Shown here: piece after piece, positions 42,619 to 50,797 of the stretch
Position numbering within the stretch: position 1 is the stretch's first letter
Layout of the letters: each line of letters starts with the position of its first letter
DNA from: an uncultured Oceanospirillaceae bacterium
GTDB taxonomy: Bacteria; Pseudomonadota; Gammaproteobacteria; Pseudomonadales; Balneatricaceae
Assembly: GCA_937136055.1 (NCBI GenBank)
Contig: CAKZOD010000091.1
Coordinates: forward strand, 1-54,420
Direction of reading: 5' to 3'
DNA length: 54,420 nt
The notes under the pieces: model-generated
Database searches by the model: none
The model's input: the letters and a program-made list of their open reading frames with translations, nothing else
Told to the model about the DNA's origin: nothing
Program-made: the position numbers and the translations under genes

Positions 42619-43482
42619 TTATTGTAATAAGGAATGATTTTTTCCCGAGTATTCTTCTACGATGTCATCTAAAATCAGGCTGAAGTCATCAATGCTTTTG
42701 TAATGAGTAATATCGCTTTGTAAATTCACTGTTTTTAAGGCTTGTTGAGTATCGCTAAGTGCATTCTTCAATTGTTGGTAGCTGTTCTTTGAGCCAGTGT
42801 CGAAAAAGATATTATCTGGGCGCACACGTTGCCGATTAATTGCACCTGTTAATTTTTTTTCACAGCTGCATTGGGCTTGTTGACTTACTAGTGAACAGTT
42901 TCTTTTGGTAAAAGTTGTCACCATCTCACGTGCTCTTGATAGTTGTTTTCGAAAGTTGACTTTAGTGATGGTTAAAATTTCACTAGCTTCACTGTGATCG
43001 AGCTGGAGTATCTCGCCAAGTATGTAAGCTATCCTTAGAGTTGGTTTTAAGCACAGTAACATTGCGATCGTGCAGGAGATGCGCAGTTCATTCAGTAGAG
43101 TTTGATAATCAGGTCGCTCTCGCAAGCTAGCAGGAGATTGTAAGTCGCTCTCCAAATCGGCGCTGTAATCTTCAAAAGTGAGTGTGAGCTCTCTGTCTCG
43201 TAATTTTTTCTCGCTAATTAAATGGTTCGAGGCGAGTGCGTACACCCAAGTTTTAAATTGGCTTTCAAAGCGAAAAGACGAGAGCTTAGTCATCACCTTG
43301 ATTAATATATCTTGGGTGGCCTCTCTGGCATTTTCGGGATTAGCTAACATCCGCAAAGCAAGGTAAAACACATCATCTTGAATGGCTTTAATAATAGCTT
43401 CTAATGCTGGTTTGCTGCCTGCTAGCGCTTGATGGATAAGCGTATCAATATCCGTTGATTGAGTACTATGCTCTGTCTTCAT
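42619..43482 (-). CDS. ECF-like sigma-70 family sigma factor with C-terminal extension
   Basis: 287 aa, longer than standard ECF sigma factors (about 170-200 aa). Region 2 is clear: DVFYLALRMLANPENAREATQDILIKVMTKLSSFRFESQFKTWVYALASNHLI in consecutive parts. Region 4 reads LKPTLRIAYILGEILQLDHSEASEILTITKVNFRKQLSRARE, a helix-turn-helix. The extra 90 residues after it contain CSLVSQQAQCSC, a possible metal- or redox-binding Cys cluster, and an acidic helical end. Such tails can act as built-in anti-sigma or sensory modules. A gene for an exported NTF2-like protein lies just upstream on the same strand. No separate anti-sigma gene is seen. AGGAG precedes the ATG, and a strong hairpin stands just before it. 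Confidence 0.9.
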   Translation of the reverse strand: MKTEHSTQSTDIDTLIHQALAGSKPALEAIIKAIQDDVFYLALRMLANPENAREATQDILIKVMTKLSSFRFESQFKTWVYALASNHLISEKKLRDRELTLTFEDYSADLESDLQSPASLRERPDYQTLLNELRISCTIAMLLCLKPTLRIAYILGEILQLDHSEASEILTITKVNFRKQLSRAREMVTTFTKRNCSLVSQQAQCSCEKKLTGAINRQRVRPDNIFFDTGSKNSYQQLKNALSDTQQALKTVNLQSDITHYKSIDDFSLILDDIVEEYSGKNHSLLQ

Positions 43483-43498
43483 TGTTACTCCTAGAATG

Positions 43499-43524
43499 CT
43501 CGCGCTCTGTTTACAGAGCGCGAG
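43499..43524 (-). promoter_or_regulatory. Strong hairpin directly upstream of the sigma factor start
   Basis: CTCGCGCTCTG (43499-43509) and CAGAGCGCGAG (43514-43524) form a perfect 11-bp GC-rich stem with a 4-nt loop. It ends 16 bases before the sigma factor ATG, between the NTF2-like gene and the sigma gene. TTTTT precedes it on the minus strand rather than following, so it is not a normal terminator. It could control translation or protect the message; on the plus strand it would not face a gene. Confidence 0.5.
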
Positions 43525-43555
43525 TTAAAAATAGTTGGGTTAGCGGATGATAATG

Positions 43556-44035
43556 TTATTGCTCGAGTAATAGCTGCCCATGAGGGTTATCTAACACTAG
43601 TAGCCACTGACCGTCTACTTGCTTGCGCAGCACCGCTACAGATAATCCACTTTGTTCAATGTCCTGTCCTTCGCTAGAGGTTCCCCGCATCTTCCAAGGA
43701 GAAATATGTAATGCAATATCATTGGCGATATAAACCTCATGACCTTGTGGGTAAATGAACGAAGGATTCAGCTGGAAGAAGCCCTGAAACATTTTTTTAA
43801 CCAGAATAGGATCACTGGATTGTTGCCCTGGTTCGAACATTATAGCAGCGCCTTTTTCATAGGCTGCCATCACATTCTCAATATCTTGCTTATGAAAGGC
43901 GGCTGTCATTGTCTCAATGGCGCTGATAACGGATTTTTGTTCTTTGTTCATCGTAAGTTTCTCTTGGCTGTGGGTAATAGTGCTCGTAATAAGGCTAGTA
44001 AGTAAGGCTGTTGAGACGGCGTAATTTCGAATCAT
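43556..44035 (-). CDS. Exported NTF2-like (SnoaL/DUF4440-type) protein
   Basis: 159-aa small protein with a signal peptide ending near THSQ (about residue 24) and an NTF2-like cone fold: SVISAIETMTAAFHKQDIENVMAAYEKGAAIMFEPGQQ, then DIALHISPWKMRG and WLLVLDNPHGQ at the end. The pattern is that of DUF4440/SnoaL-like proteins; no catalytic residues can be assigned. An internal ATG at about 43951 (MNKEQKSV) would give a cytoplasmic version. It precedes the sigma factor gene on the same strand by 73 bp. Pairing of a SnoaL-like gene with an ECF sigma gene is seen in other proteobacteria. Confidence 0.82.
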   Translation of the reverse strand: MIRNYAVSTALLTSLITSTITHSQEKLTMNKEQKSVISAIETMTAAFHKQDIENVMAAYEKGAAIMFEPGQQSSDPILVKKMFQGFFQLNPSFIYPQGHEVYIANDIALHISPWKMRGTSSEGQDIEQSGLSVAVLRKQVDGQWLLVLDNPHGQLLLEQ

Positions 44036-44272
44036 ATCTATCTCTAAATCTATAAGTTTTTGTTAAGTATCAGCTGATCTTTCAGCGCGTATTAGTTAGA
44101 CGAGAGAAGATTAGAAGGTGTGACAAAAAACATTAGTCGGTGAGCAGTTTTTTATTCCAGTGTGAGGTTATCGCAGCTACAAAGGTTTATTTACTTAGGT
44201 GTAGTGAGTATTATTTGTATTTGCGATTGATTTTCATTTATTATGTGTCTTTTGAACATTTGAGAGGCCAGT

Positions 44273-44641
44273 ATGCTCGATAGCAATATGAAAGCGATTG
44301 ATATAAAAGCCTTTGTCCCCGCTAAGGACTTTGCACTTTCACAGCAGTTTTACAAAGATATTGGATTTAACCAAAAATCAGAAGGTAGCGGTGTCGCCTT
44401 TTTAAGCTTAGGTAGCTGTAATTTTTTATTACAAGATTTCTATCAGCAACAACTCGCCGAAAATTTTATGATGCACTTACAAGTAGCAGATGCTCAGCAA
44501 TGGCATTTGCATATATCCCAATTAAATCTAGCTAAGTACGGAACGATCCTTTCAGAGCTTGTTGAGCAACCTTGGGCAATGTTGGATTTCGTTTTCAATG
44601 ACCCTAGTGGGGTGCTCTGGCGAGTAGGGCAAAACATCTAA
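44273..44641 (+). CDS. VOC (glyoxalase-like) family protein
   Basis: Small protein, 122 aa, of the vicinal oxygen chelate fold. It starts MKAIDIKAFVPAKDFALSQQFYKDIGF, the usual first beta-alpha-beta-beta unit, then SGVAFLSLGSCNFLLQDFYQQ, FMMHLQVADAQQWH and LDFVFNDPSGVLWRVGQN. The Asp-Pro-Ser-Gly turn is typical; metal-binding residues of glyoxalase I are not clearly conserved, so it may bind a ligand or bleomycin-type drug rather than act as lyase. GAGAGG precedes the ATG at 44273; a second ATG at 44288 is possible. The membrane protein gene follows after 79 bp. Confidence 0.85.
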   Translation: MLDSNMKAIDIKAFVPAKDFALSQQFYKDIGFNQKSEGSGVAFLSLGSCNFLLQDFYQQQLAENFMMHLQVADAQQWHLHISQLNLAKYGTILSELVEQPWAMLDFVFNDPSGVLWRVGQNI

Positions 44642-44720
44642 TCTCTGGGAAATAGCAGGCCCTATTTCTCTCTTATTTAAATGAACTCTTCGAAAAATAT
44701 TCTTTGGTAGTCAATATTTA

Positions 44721-45794
44721 ATGCGTCAATTGCTCTGGTTGTTCGCTGTTGTTTTTAGTGTTGTTTTTAGCACTGTTTCAATGGCTCATGTTAAATGGTT
44801 TGTGGATGGTCAAAATACACAAGTTAGTACTTTCCAGTCTTATTCATTGTTTGATTGGCCCGTCATTATTTGGGCTGTCCTTGTGGTAGGCATTGTATCT
44901 AGTGCGATAGTGCTTGATAAATATCTGCCACAACCGCCACCGCTAGGGAGCAAAGTAAAGCGCTTTGTCATTGATTTTCTGAGTTTCTGTTGTGGCCTGT
45001 CGCTACTTGTTTCTACTATTGATGGGGCTCTCATTGCGCCTCACTTGTTAGCGGTCGGTAGTTTGGGAAGCTTATTGCTGATCTTGCAAGGGGTTATTGG
45101 TTTTATCCTGATCAGCAATCGGTTTATGTTTCAAGGAGCTTGCTTGCTACTTTGGCTGTACGTTGGGTTGATTCTCTTATTTGGGTTACAAGAAGCCTTA
45201 GAGTATGCAAATATTTTTGGCATAGCGTTGTTTATATTGTTTAGCCATTGTAGATCGCAGATGCTAGCTATGAAATTTGAACCCTATGCGATTGCCGTGC
45301 TGCGTATTGCAACAGGGGTTGCTTTAATTAGCTTAGGTATTTCTGAGAAGTTAATGGGAGCACAGTTAGGACAGTTGTTCCTTAGAGACTACGCATGGAA
45401 TTTTATGGCCAACTTTGGTTTTGATTTCTTCAGTGATCAGTTATTTGTATTATCGGCTGGCATGATGGAGGTTATCTTCGGCACTATTCTTGTTTTAGGG
45501 GTAGTGACGCGGTTGAATACGTGTGTGATTGCTTGCTTTATGCTGACTTCGAATTTGACCTTTTTATTTGAAGGCAACCTGCAAGCAGCTACTATGGAGC
45601 TCTTTGGTCATTTACCGATTATCGCTTCAGCGTTGGTGTTTATATTTTGTGGTGGTGGCGATAAATGGGTGATAACACCGTTATTACTGAAAAAGGGCTA
45701 TTTTATTATTGTGAAGGCTGCTGATAGCATTCTGTGCAGCGCTTTTAATCTCTGTGAAAATTGTAAATCATCATTGAAAGTCCGTATGAAATAG
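44721..45794 (+). CDS. Integral membrane protein with DoxX-like C-terminal half
   Basis: 357-aa membrane protein with about eight helices. A signal-like first helix ends in MAHVKWFVD, a motif shared by a family of uncharacterised gammaproteobacterial membrane proteins. Helices at about 45-65, 84-105, 112-130, 138-155 and 160-175 follow. The second half, from FEPYAIAVLRIATGVALISLGISEKLMGAQLGQLFL onwards, resembles DoxX/quinol oxidase-subunit-like proteins, ending with CENCK in a basic tail. Function unknown. The VOC gene lies upstream in the same direction, so they may be co-transcribed. Confidence 0.75.
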   Translation: MRQLLWLFAVVFSVVFSTVSMAHVKWFVDGQNTQVSTFQSYSLFDWPVIIWAVLVVGIVSSAIVLDKYLPQPPPLGSKVKRFVIDFLSFCCGLSLLVSTIDGALIAPHLLAVGSLGSLLLILQGVIGFILISNRFMFQGACLLLWLYVGLILLFGLQEALEYANIFGIALFILFSHCRSQMLAMKFEPYAIAVLRIATGVALISLGISEKLMGAQLGQLFLRDYAWNFMANFGFDFFSDQLFVLSAGMMEVIFGTILVLGVVTRLNTCVIACFMLTSNLTFLFEGNLQAATMELFGHLPIIASALVFIFCGGGDKWVITPLLLKKGYFIIVKAADSILCSAFNLCENCKSSLKVRMK

Positions 45795-45816
45795 AATTGC
45801 TTTTATAAATGTTCTT

Positions 45817-45936
45817 TCAATCAACACGAAACTCGTCGCTGGTTTTTCTGACGTTGTCGATGGCTTGCTGCAAGGATTTTATGATATTTGGGTCTTCTTT
45901 CATGCTGAAGAATATCTTCTTTTCTTTTTGGGTTTG
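45817..45936 (-). pseudogene. Possible remnant of a substrate-binding protein gene
   Basis: An open frame of 40 codons on the minus strand ends in a stop at 45817 and encodes KKIFFSMKEDPNIIKSLQQA and a few more residues. This resembles the last 35 residues of family-3 periplasmic binding proteins (FSK-x-DP-x-LV-x-x-x-x-x-AL pattern). Upstream it is closed by a stop, and no more of the gene is present. An ATG at 45903 would give only 28 residues. It may be a decayed tail or chance. Confidence 0.25.
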
Positions 45937-46078
45937 CTAATAAAATCTGGCCCTAGATTGAGCGGCTATCTTATTTTTGTCTAATTCATTAAGACAAAAC
46001 AAGTGAATTAAGTGCGCTAGAAGTTTCTGTGTTTCCAAAAGGTGGAAAAAATAAGATGTTTAGAAGCGCTATAGTCTT

Positions 46079-47050
46079 TTACTGACGTAGAGTTTGAGAC
46101 GGTAATTGCTGGAAAAGTAATTTGTACTCTCTTGAAAAACGACCCAATTCAATAAAGCCCCAGCTTACAGCAATACGTGTCACTGTCGTGTCATTCTCGC
46201 ATGATCTGAGTAAATCTCGATGGACGCCGTTGAGACGAACGATACGAAGATATTGAATAGGGGTGACACCGATATAATCGATAAAACCGTTTTGTAAACT
46301 ACGTTCACTTACTTCGCCAACTTTGCAGAGGGTTTGCATATCGGGAAGCTCTCTTGAGTGTGTTTGAAGGTATTCTGAGACGCGCTTGGCTGCTCGTATT
46401 CGTTTTGGTGAGTTTCGTAGAGGTTTTGCCATCTTATCCTGTGTTGGGGGGAGGGAATCAACCGTTAACTGGAATACCTGAGAACATAATAATTTAATAA
46501 CATCTGAGCTCAATTGCACACTAGGGTGGGCTTTAATCCAGTGTAAGATGTTCCTCAGTACGTTTGCATATTCTTGTTGTATATCTAATAGAGGCGGTGT
46601 GAACTGGCTTGTCAAATAGCGCTTATCTATTGGCCTTCCTTTTAATAATTCATAACTATTACAAAAATATTCACGATTGAAAGCGCAGCCAACATATTCC
46701 AACTGATCTTTAAAGTTTAGATCCCATGAGCCACCGCTAGCCTGTAGAAAAGTATTTTTACCACCTTCATGTCCGCAGAACTTAAAACCTGATTTTGCTG
46801 AAGTAATATAGCCAAATGGGATAAGAGAGAAAGCGGGTGCAGCTTCAATACGTGTGCCTAGATTAAATTTCTCTTTAAAAATATGCACTTTCTCTAGTGA
46901 TACTTCTAAAAACTCAGCGTGCAGTTTACCTGACCCAAGTTGGGTGTAACGCCGATTCCGGTTTCCCAAAAACTCAGCAAGCGATTCCATATTAGAGGTG
47001 CTGAGCTCTCTTAATACGCTTGAATGTGTGGGAACTTGCGGAAATTGCAT
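46079..47050 (-). CDS. AraC family transcriptional regulator
   Basis: 323-aa regulator. The C-terminal 100 residues are the AraC/XylS double helix-turn-helix: RAAKRVSEYLQTHSRELPDMQTLCKVGEVSERSLQNGFIDYIGVTPIQYLRIVRLNGVHRDLL in parts, then VTRIAVSWGFIELGRFSREYKLLFQQLPSQTLR. The N-terminal half has no clear match beyond AraC-type ligand domains (cupin-like beta strands). The arrangement VGEVSERSLQNGF is like EutR/FeaR-type activators. It is divergent from the EAL/HDOD protein. The target is unknown; no operator was found. Confidence 0.9.
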   Translation of the reverse strand: MQFPQVPTHSSVLRELSTSNMESLAEFLGNRNRRYTQLGSGKLHAEFLEVSLEKVHIFKEKFNLGTRIEAAPAFSLIPFGYITSAKSGFKFCGHEGGKNTFLQASGGSWDLNFKDQLEYVGCAFNREYFCNSYELLKGRPIDKRYLTSQFTPPLLDIQQEYANVLRNILHWIKAHPSVQLSSDVIKLLCSQVFQLTVDSLPPTQDKMAKPLRNSPKRIRAAKRVSEYLQTHSRELPDMQTLCKVGEVSERSLQNGFIDYIGVTPIQYLRIVRLNGVHRDLLRSCENDTTVTRIAVSWGFIELGRFSREYKLLFQQLPSQTLRQ

Positions 47051-47252
47051 AGCGTTTTAAACAACCAAATGTAAAATTTTATACAGGAAAAATATAGGGT
47101 AATTGTACGAAGGCATTTTAACATTCTGTACTAATAAGTAAAATATTTAGAATGAGAAAAGGAATTAAGTATTTAAATAACAAGGATATTTTTGTCTTTT
47201 GCAAGCATTTGATAGTGTGATGGTAGAAGAGATACAGCAAGGATAAAGATAA

Positions 47253-48488
47253 ATGTTTTTATACGCAGCTCGCCAACCTTTGTTAGATCGCGAGCAAAAT
47301 CTAATTGCCTATGAAATAATTTTTCGTAATGGCAATTTTTTTGAAGAAGCAGATGCTGCAACAGCTGCATCAAAACTTGTAGCGGCGAGCCAGTTTGAAA
47401 AAGCTTTACCAGATTTGACGGCGGGTAAGCCTGCTCATGTTAAATTTAGCTATCAGTCGCTAGTTAGGCAATATCCGACTATGATTCCGACTGATCAGTT
47501 GGTTATTGAAATAACAGAAGTGACAACACCCGATGAACACCTGCTAAAGGAGTGTAAAGCGCTCAAAGAGGATGGCTATAACATTGTAATTAGTGGTCAT
47601 GACTTGCAAGATTGGTCTGAGTACTTCCCTTATGTAGCGATGATGAAATTGGATTTTTCACGCTACTGTGATGATGATTTGCTTTGCATGCGAGAAGCTA
47701 AAGAAAGGCATAGTCATTTAAAGCTGATAGGCGCTAATATAGATAATACAGAGCAGTTCTTCTTTGCTAAAGCTGCTGGGTTTGATTACTTTCAAGGCCA
47801 ATTCTTTTGCCAATATAAGCCGTTAGAAAGTGTATCTGAGGATGAAAATGACTATAGCTTAGCAGAGCTGCTTTTTGAGGTGTCGAATTTAATAGTTGAC
47901 TCTCAAGAGCTTATCGATAAAGTTCAAACGGATGAGAATCTCAAATCTCATATCTTGCATTATAGCAACTCTTCACATTTTAAAAGTAAGAATACTACCA
48001 TAGAACAGGCTCTTGCTCGTTTGGGAAAAGAAGAGCTCATTAAAGCTGTATCGATAGTTTTTACCGCGCAAATCAGCTCGCAAGCCATAGGTTCCAAATC
48101 ACCTGAGTTATTGACAATATCGCTGACACGCGCAAAATTTGCAGAAGAATTAGCGGCCGCTTACTCAAAAAAAGTAACAAACAAAACGAGTGTCGATCGC
48201 TCAGCTGCATTTTTAACGGGAATGTTCTCCCTAATTGATGTAATGCTTGATCAGCCTTTATCAGTCGTTATTGAAAAGCTTAAGCTCACAGAGAAAGTGA
48301 GTGGTGCGTTATTACAAAACCAAGGTGAGTTGGCCTCACTGATTGAAATAACGAGAAGCTACGAAAAAGCGGATTGGCTAACGGTTGAACTTATTTGTAT
48401 TGAGCTTTGTTTGACGCGTGAAGATGTTGCACAAAGCTACAAAAAAGCAGTGCTTTGGTGCAATGAGCAAATGCGTCTAGTTTCTTAG
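47253..48488 (+). CDS. EAL-like/HDOD signalling protein
   Basis: 411-aa cytoplasmic protein of the YuxH-type. The N-terminal EAL-like domain starts FLYAARQPLLDREQNLIAYEIIFRN; the catalytic E-A-L is replaced by E-I-I, and the other metal-binding residues are not conserved, so c-di-GMP hydrolysis is unlikely. The C-terminal half is an HDOD domain (YSLAELLFEVSNLIVDSQELIDKVQTDENLKSHILHYSNSSHF in parts, then IEQALARLGKEELIKAV). Homologues regulate motility, biofilm and chemotaxis through protein contacts, for example CdgJ-like and YuxH proteins. AAGGATAAAG precedes the ATG. Confidence 0.92.
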   Translation: MFLYAARQPLLDREQNLIAYEIIFRNGNFFEEADAATAASKLVAASQFEKALPDLTAGKPAHVKFSYQSLVRQYPTMIPTDQLVIEITEVTTPDEHLLKECKALKEDGYNIVISGHDLQDWSEYFPYVAMMKLDFSRYCDDDLLCMREAKERHSHLKLIGANIDNTEQFFFAKAAGFDYFQGQFFCQYKPLESVSEDENDYSLAELLFEVSNLIVDSQELIDKVQTDENLKSHILHYSNSSHFKSKNTTIEQALARLGKEELIKAVSIVFTAQISSQAIGSKSPELLTISLTRAKFAEELAAAYSKKVTNKTSVDRSAAFLTGMFSLIDVMLDQPLSVVIEKLKLTEKVSGALLQNQGELASLIEITRSYEKADWLTVELICIELCLTREDVAQSYKKAVLWCNEQMRLVS

Positions 48489-48499
48489 TATTAGTTGTG

Positions 48500-48539
48500 A
48501 AAACTCTTCCATTGAGTATTTAATCAAAGGAAGAGTTTT
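48500..48539. terminator. Bidirectional terminator between HDOD and ABC-F genes
   Basis: AAAACTCTTCC (48500-48510) and GGAAGAGTTTT (48529-48539) form a perfect 11-bp stem between convergent genes. Each side ends in a run of A or T, which serves both directions. Confidence 0.8.
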
Positions 48540-48567
48540 GTGATAAAGAATACTATGCTGTAGGTCT

Positions 48568-50331
48568 TTAAAGCTTTGACCACAGCAAGGTATGCTCTTC
48601 TTGCCACTGTTTAAGTAGTAACGCTTTTTGTCTTTTTTTACTCTGCTTTATTTCTAGATTGATTTTACTTTCTAAAAGCTCAATGCGCTCTAATAACTGC
48701 TCTTGGTTAAGCTCGTTTGCGATTAATTTATTAGGTTTGTGTGCTGGCTTTCTTGCGCTAGGAGAGACCTGTTTTTCTCGATTAATTAGCGTTTCATAAA
48801 ATATTTCACTATTGTTCAGCTCTTGTAGTTTCCCGTCATTAATTAACAGAAACCGGTTGGCGATTTGATCGATAAAATCTCTGTCATGGCTGGTGATAAG
48901 TAAAGTGGCCTGGGACTGAGTTAGTTGTTTTACGAGCTGTGATTTACCTGCTAAATCAATATGGTTAGTAGGTTCATCGAGAATCATAAAATTAGCTTGG
49001 TTAAGTGCTAAGCTTAAAAACATCATTCGTGATTTTTCGCCGCCACTCAATTGATCAACAGGGCGATTAAATGCTGAATAGGCTACTCCCGAATGAATCA
49101 GTGCTTGTTTGATTAGCACTTCATTTGCTTGAGTTTGTGACCTTAACCAATCAATACGAGAGAGCTCAGAATCTAATAATTCAAGCTCTTGATCATAAAA
49201 GCCCAAGCGGGTTCTTGGATTAAAAGAGATGTTAGAGTTTGAGTAGTTCTCATCTTGCGCATTTTGGTAAGCCGCTTTAATCGCTTGTAATGTTGTGGTT
49301 TTGCCCACGCCATTGATACCAAGTAGTGCGATACGATCACCGGGCTTAATGATTAAATGGCCAATCATTAAAAGGAGGTTGGCAGCACTTTGTTGATAGC
49401 CTTTATATAAAGATAAGCCATTGATAGTTAATAGTTGCTTTGCATTAACGACTGCTTCGGCGCTGCTGTTTTGGAGCTGTAATTTTAGGGGGGATTGCTC
49501 AGTTAGCTTAGTTTTTTCCTGCTCTAACCTACTCACTTTTTTCTGCATTGATTTTGCTTTTTTAGCGAGCTTAGCATTGTCGTTTTCGCGGCCAATAATG
49601 GCTAGGCGTTTAGCGCTGCTTTGCAAACGGTTAATTTCTTTTTGCTCGTCTTTTAAGCGCTGTTGGTCTTGTTGATCTTGCTCAAGCAGTAGTTTATTCG
49701 CTTGATCAAAAGGTTGCTCAAACTTTTGGCAGCGTTTATCACGCAAAAATAAAGTGCTATCACAGGCGTTGTTCAGCAAATGTTTGTCATGGGAGATAAT
49801 CAGAAATGCACAGCCACAATCATTAGCTAAATACTGCTCGAGTTGTGACATCGCTAGGATATCCATGTGGTTTCCCGGCTCGTCTAATAACAGCAAATCT
49901 GGCTCAGCAAGCTGCGCTTTTGCAATGAGTAATAAGTTTTGTTGACCGCCACTGAGCAGATTAACTTGCTGCTGACATTGCTGGTTACTAAAACCTAGAT
50001 TTGCTAGTAACCGCTGGGCACGCCAAAGTTCTCTAGGTTTTTGATCATCAGGGTATGCAATCAGTAGCGCATCTATCAAGCTCAAAGGCTTTAATGGCTC
50101 AGGAACAAATTGCTCAACAGTGGCAATTTTGAGGTTTTTGGGTTTGCGTATCTCGCCACTATCAAGGCTTTGCTGGCCATTAATTAATGAGAATAAAGTA
50201 CTCTTGCCAGAGCCGTTATGACCGATCAGGCCTATTTTATCATTTTGGTTGATTAACAGGTTCAGATTAGAAAATAGTGGTTCGCTTTGGTGGGCAAAGT
50301 TAAGGTCAATAATTTGTAATAAGTTGCTCAT
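48568..50331 (-). CDS. ABC-F family ATPase (ribosome-associated)
   Basis: Soluble tandem ATPase without membrane segments, 587 aa from the ATG at 50331 (AAGAAG nine bases upstream; two earlier in-frame ATGs at 50355 and 50340 are less favourable). Domain one: Walker A GHNGSGKST, signature LSGGQQN, Walker B LLLLDEPGNHMD (Thr replaced by Gly, Leu by Met). A charged Lys/Gln-rich linker of about 80 residues follows. Domain two: Walker A GINGVGKTT, signature LSGGEKSR, Walker B MILDEPTNHID. A basic helical tail closes it. ABC-F proteins act on the ribosome in translation or antibiotic protection. A 23-codon leader ORF lies upstream, a hallmark of resistance-type members. Confidence 0.92.
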   Translation of the reverse strand: MSNLLQIIDLNFAHQSEPLFSNLNLLINQNDKIGLIGHNGSGKSTLFSLINGQQSLDSGEIRKPKNLKIATVEQFVPEPLKPLSLIDALLIAYPDDQKPRELWRAQRLLANLGFSNQQCQQQVNLLSGGQQNLLLIAKAQLAEPDLLLLDEPGNHMDILAMSQLEQYLANDCGCAFLIISHDKHLLNNACDSTLFLRDKRCQKFEQPFDQANKLLLEQDQQDQQRLKDEQKEINRLQSSAKRLAIIGRENDNAKLAKKAKSMQKKVSRLEQEKTKLTEQSPLKLQLQNSSAEAVVNAKQLLTINGLSLYKGYQQSAANLLLMIGHLIIKPGDRIALLGINGVGKTTTLQAIKAAYQNAQDENYSNSNISFNPRTRLGFYDQELELLDSELSRIDWLRSQTQANEVLIKQALIHSGVAYSAFNRPVDQLSGGEKSRMMFLSLALNQANFMILDEPTNHIDLAGKSQLVKQLTQSQATLLITSHDRDFIDQIANRFLLINDGKLQELNNSEIFYETLINREKQVSPSARKPAHKPNKLIANELNQEQLLERIELLESKINLEIKQSKKRQKALLLKQWQEEHTLLWSKL

Positions 50332-50797
50332 AATATTCATCTTCTTATGCCGCATTACTCATAAATATTGGGCGAGTAAAAGCCTGCGGGTAATTAACAA
50401 AGGTTAATAACACAGATGAATAGATAAGCTGTTGTAGCATTGGCCAATCATAAGTGGCGTAAAAACAGCGTAAAAGGACTAAACTTTCTTTAAAGCTTTG
50501 ATAGAGAAGAGATTCGCTCGTTCATATTCATCCGGTTAAGGGCGAACAGACGAGTGAGTTCTAGCAGATGATAAGCGCGCTGTTGCGAGCTGTTTTAGAA
50601 ATGCCATTTATCCTCCTTTTACATGTGGGGTTAGTCATTGATAAACAGATTAAAGCAGATAGTTGACTGTAAAACAAACAGATTTTTGTAGCAGTAGCTG
50701 AATAGTACTTGACTAAACTAATTGATAAGCACAAATTAAAGGTGTGTATAATTTATTCAGATAATGGTTCGTTGTTATCGATTTCAGGGAGGAAATT
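50332..50797. other. Leader and divergent region of the ABC-F gene
   Basis: 466 bp with the candidate leader ORF (50536-50607, minus), a second in-frame mini-ORF of 13 codons (50490-50531, minus, ATG AAT ATG...), and several complementary stretches (for example GTTC in the first leader with GAAC in the second). The ABC-F start lies about 200 nt downstream of the leader. The plus-strand PhoD-like gene begins at 50798 with a GGGAGG site. No other gene is seen. Confidence 0.5.
50536..50607 (-). CDS. Candidate leader peptide of the ABC-F gene
   Basis: An ATG at 50607 on the minus strand follows a near-perfect AAGGAGG by four bases, the strongest site in the neighbourhood. It opens 23 codons (MAFLKQLATARLSSARTHSS and three more) and ends in TAA, 205 nt before the ABC-F ATG. 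Four bases later a second short ORF of 13 codons begins. Short ORFs with strong sites and possible alternative hairpins before ABC-F genes are typical of translation attenuation by ribosome-targeting drugs. It is rich in Ser, Arg and Ala. No relative is known to me; expression is not shown. Confidence 0.45.
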   Translation of the reverse strand: MAFLKQLATARLSSARTHSSVRP

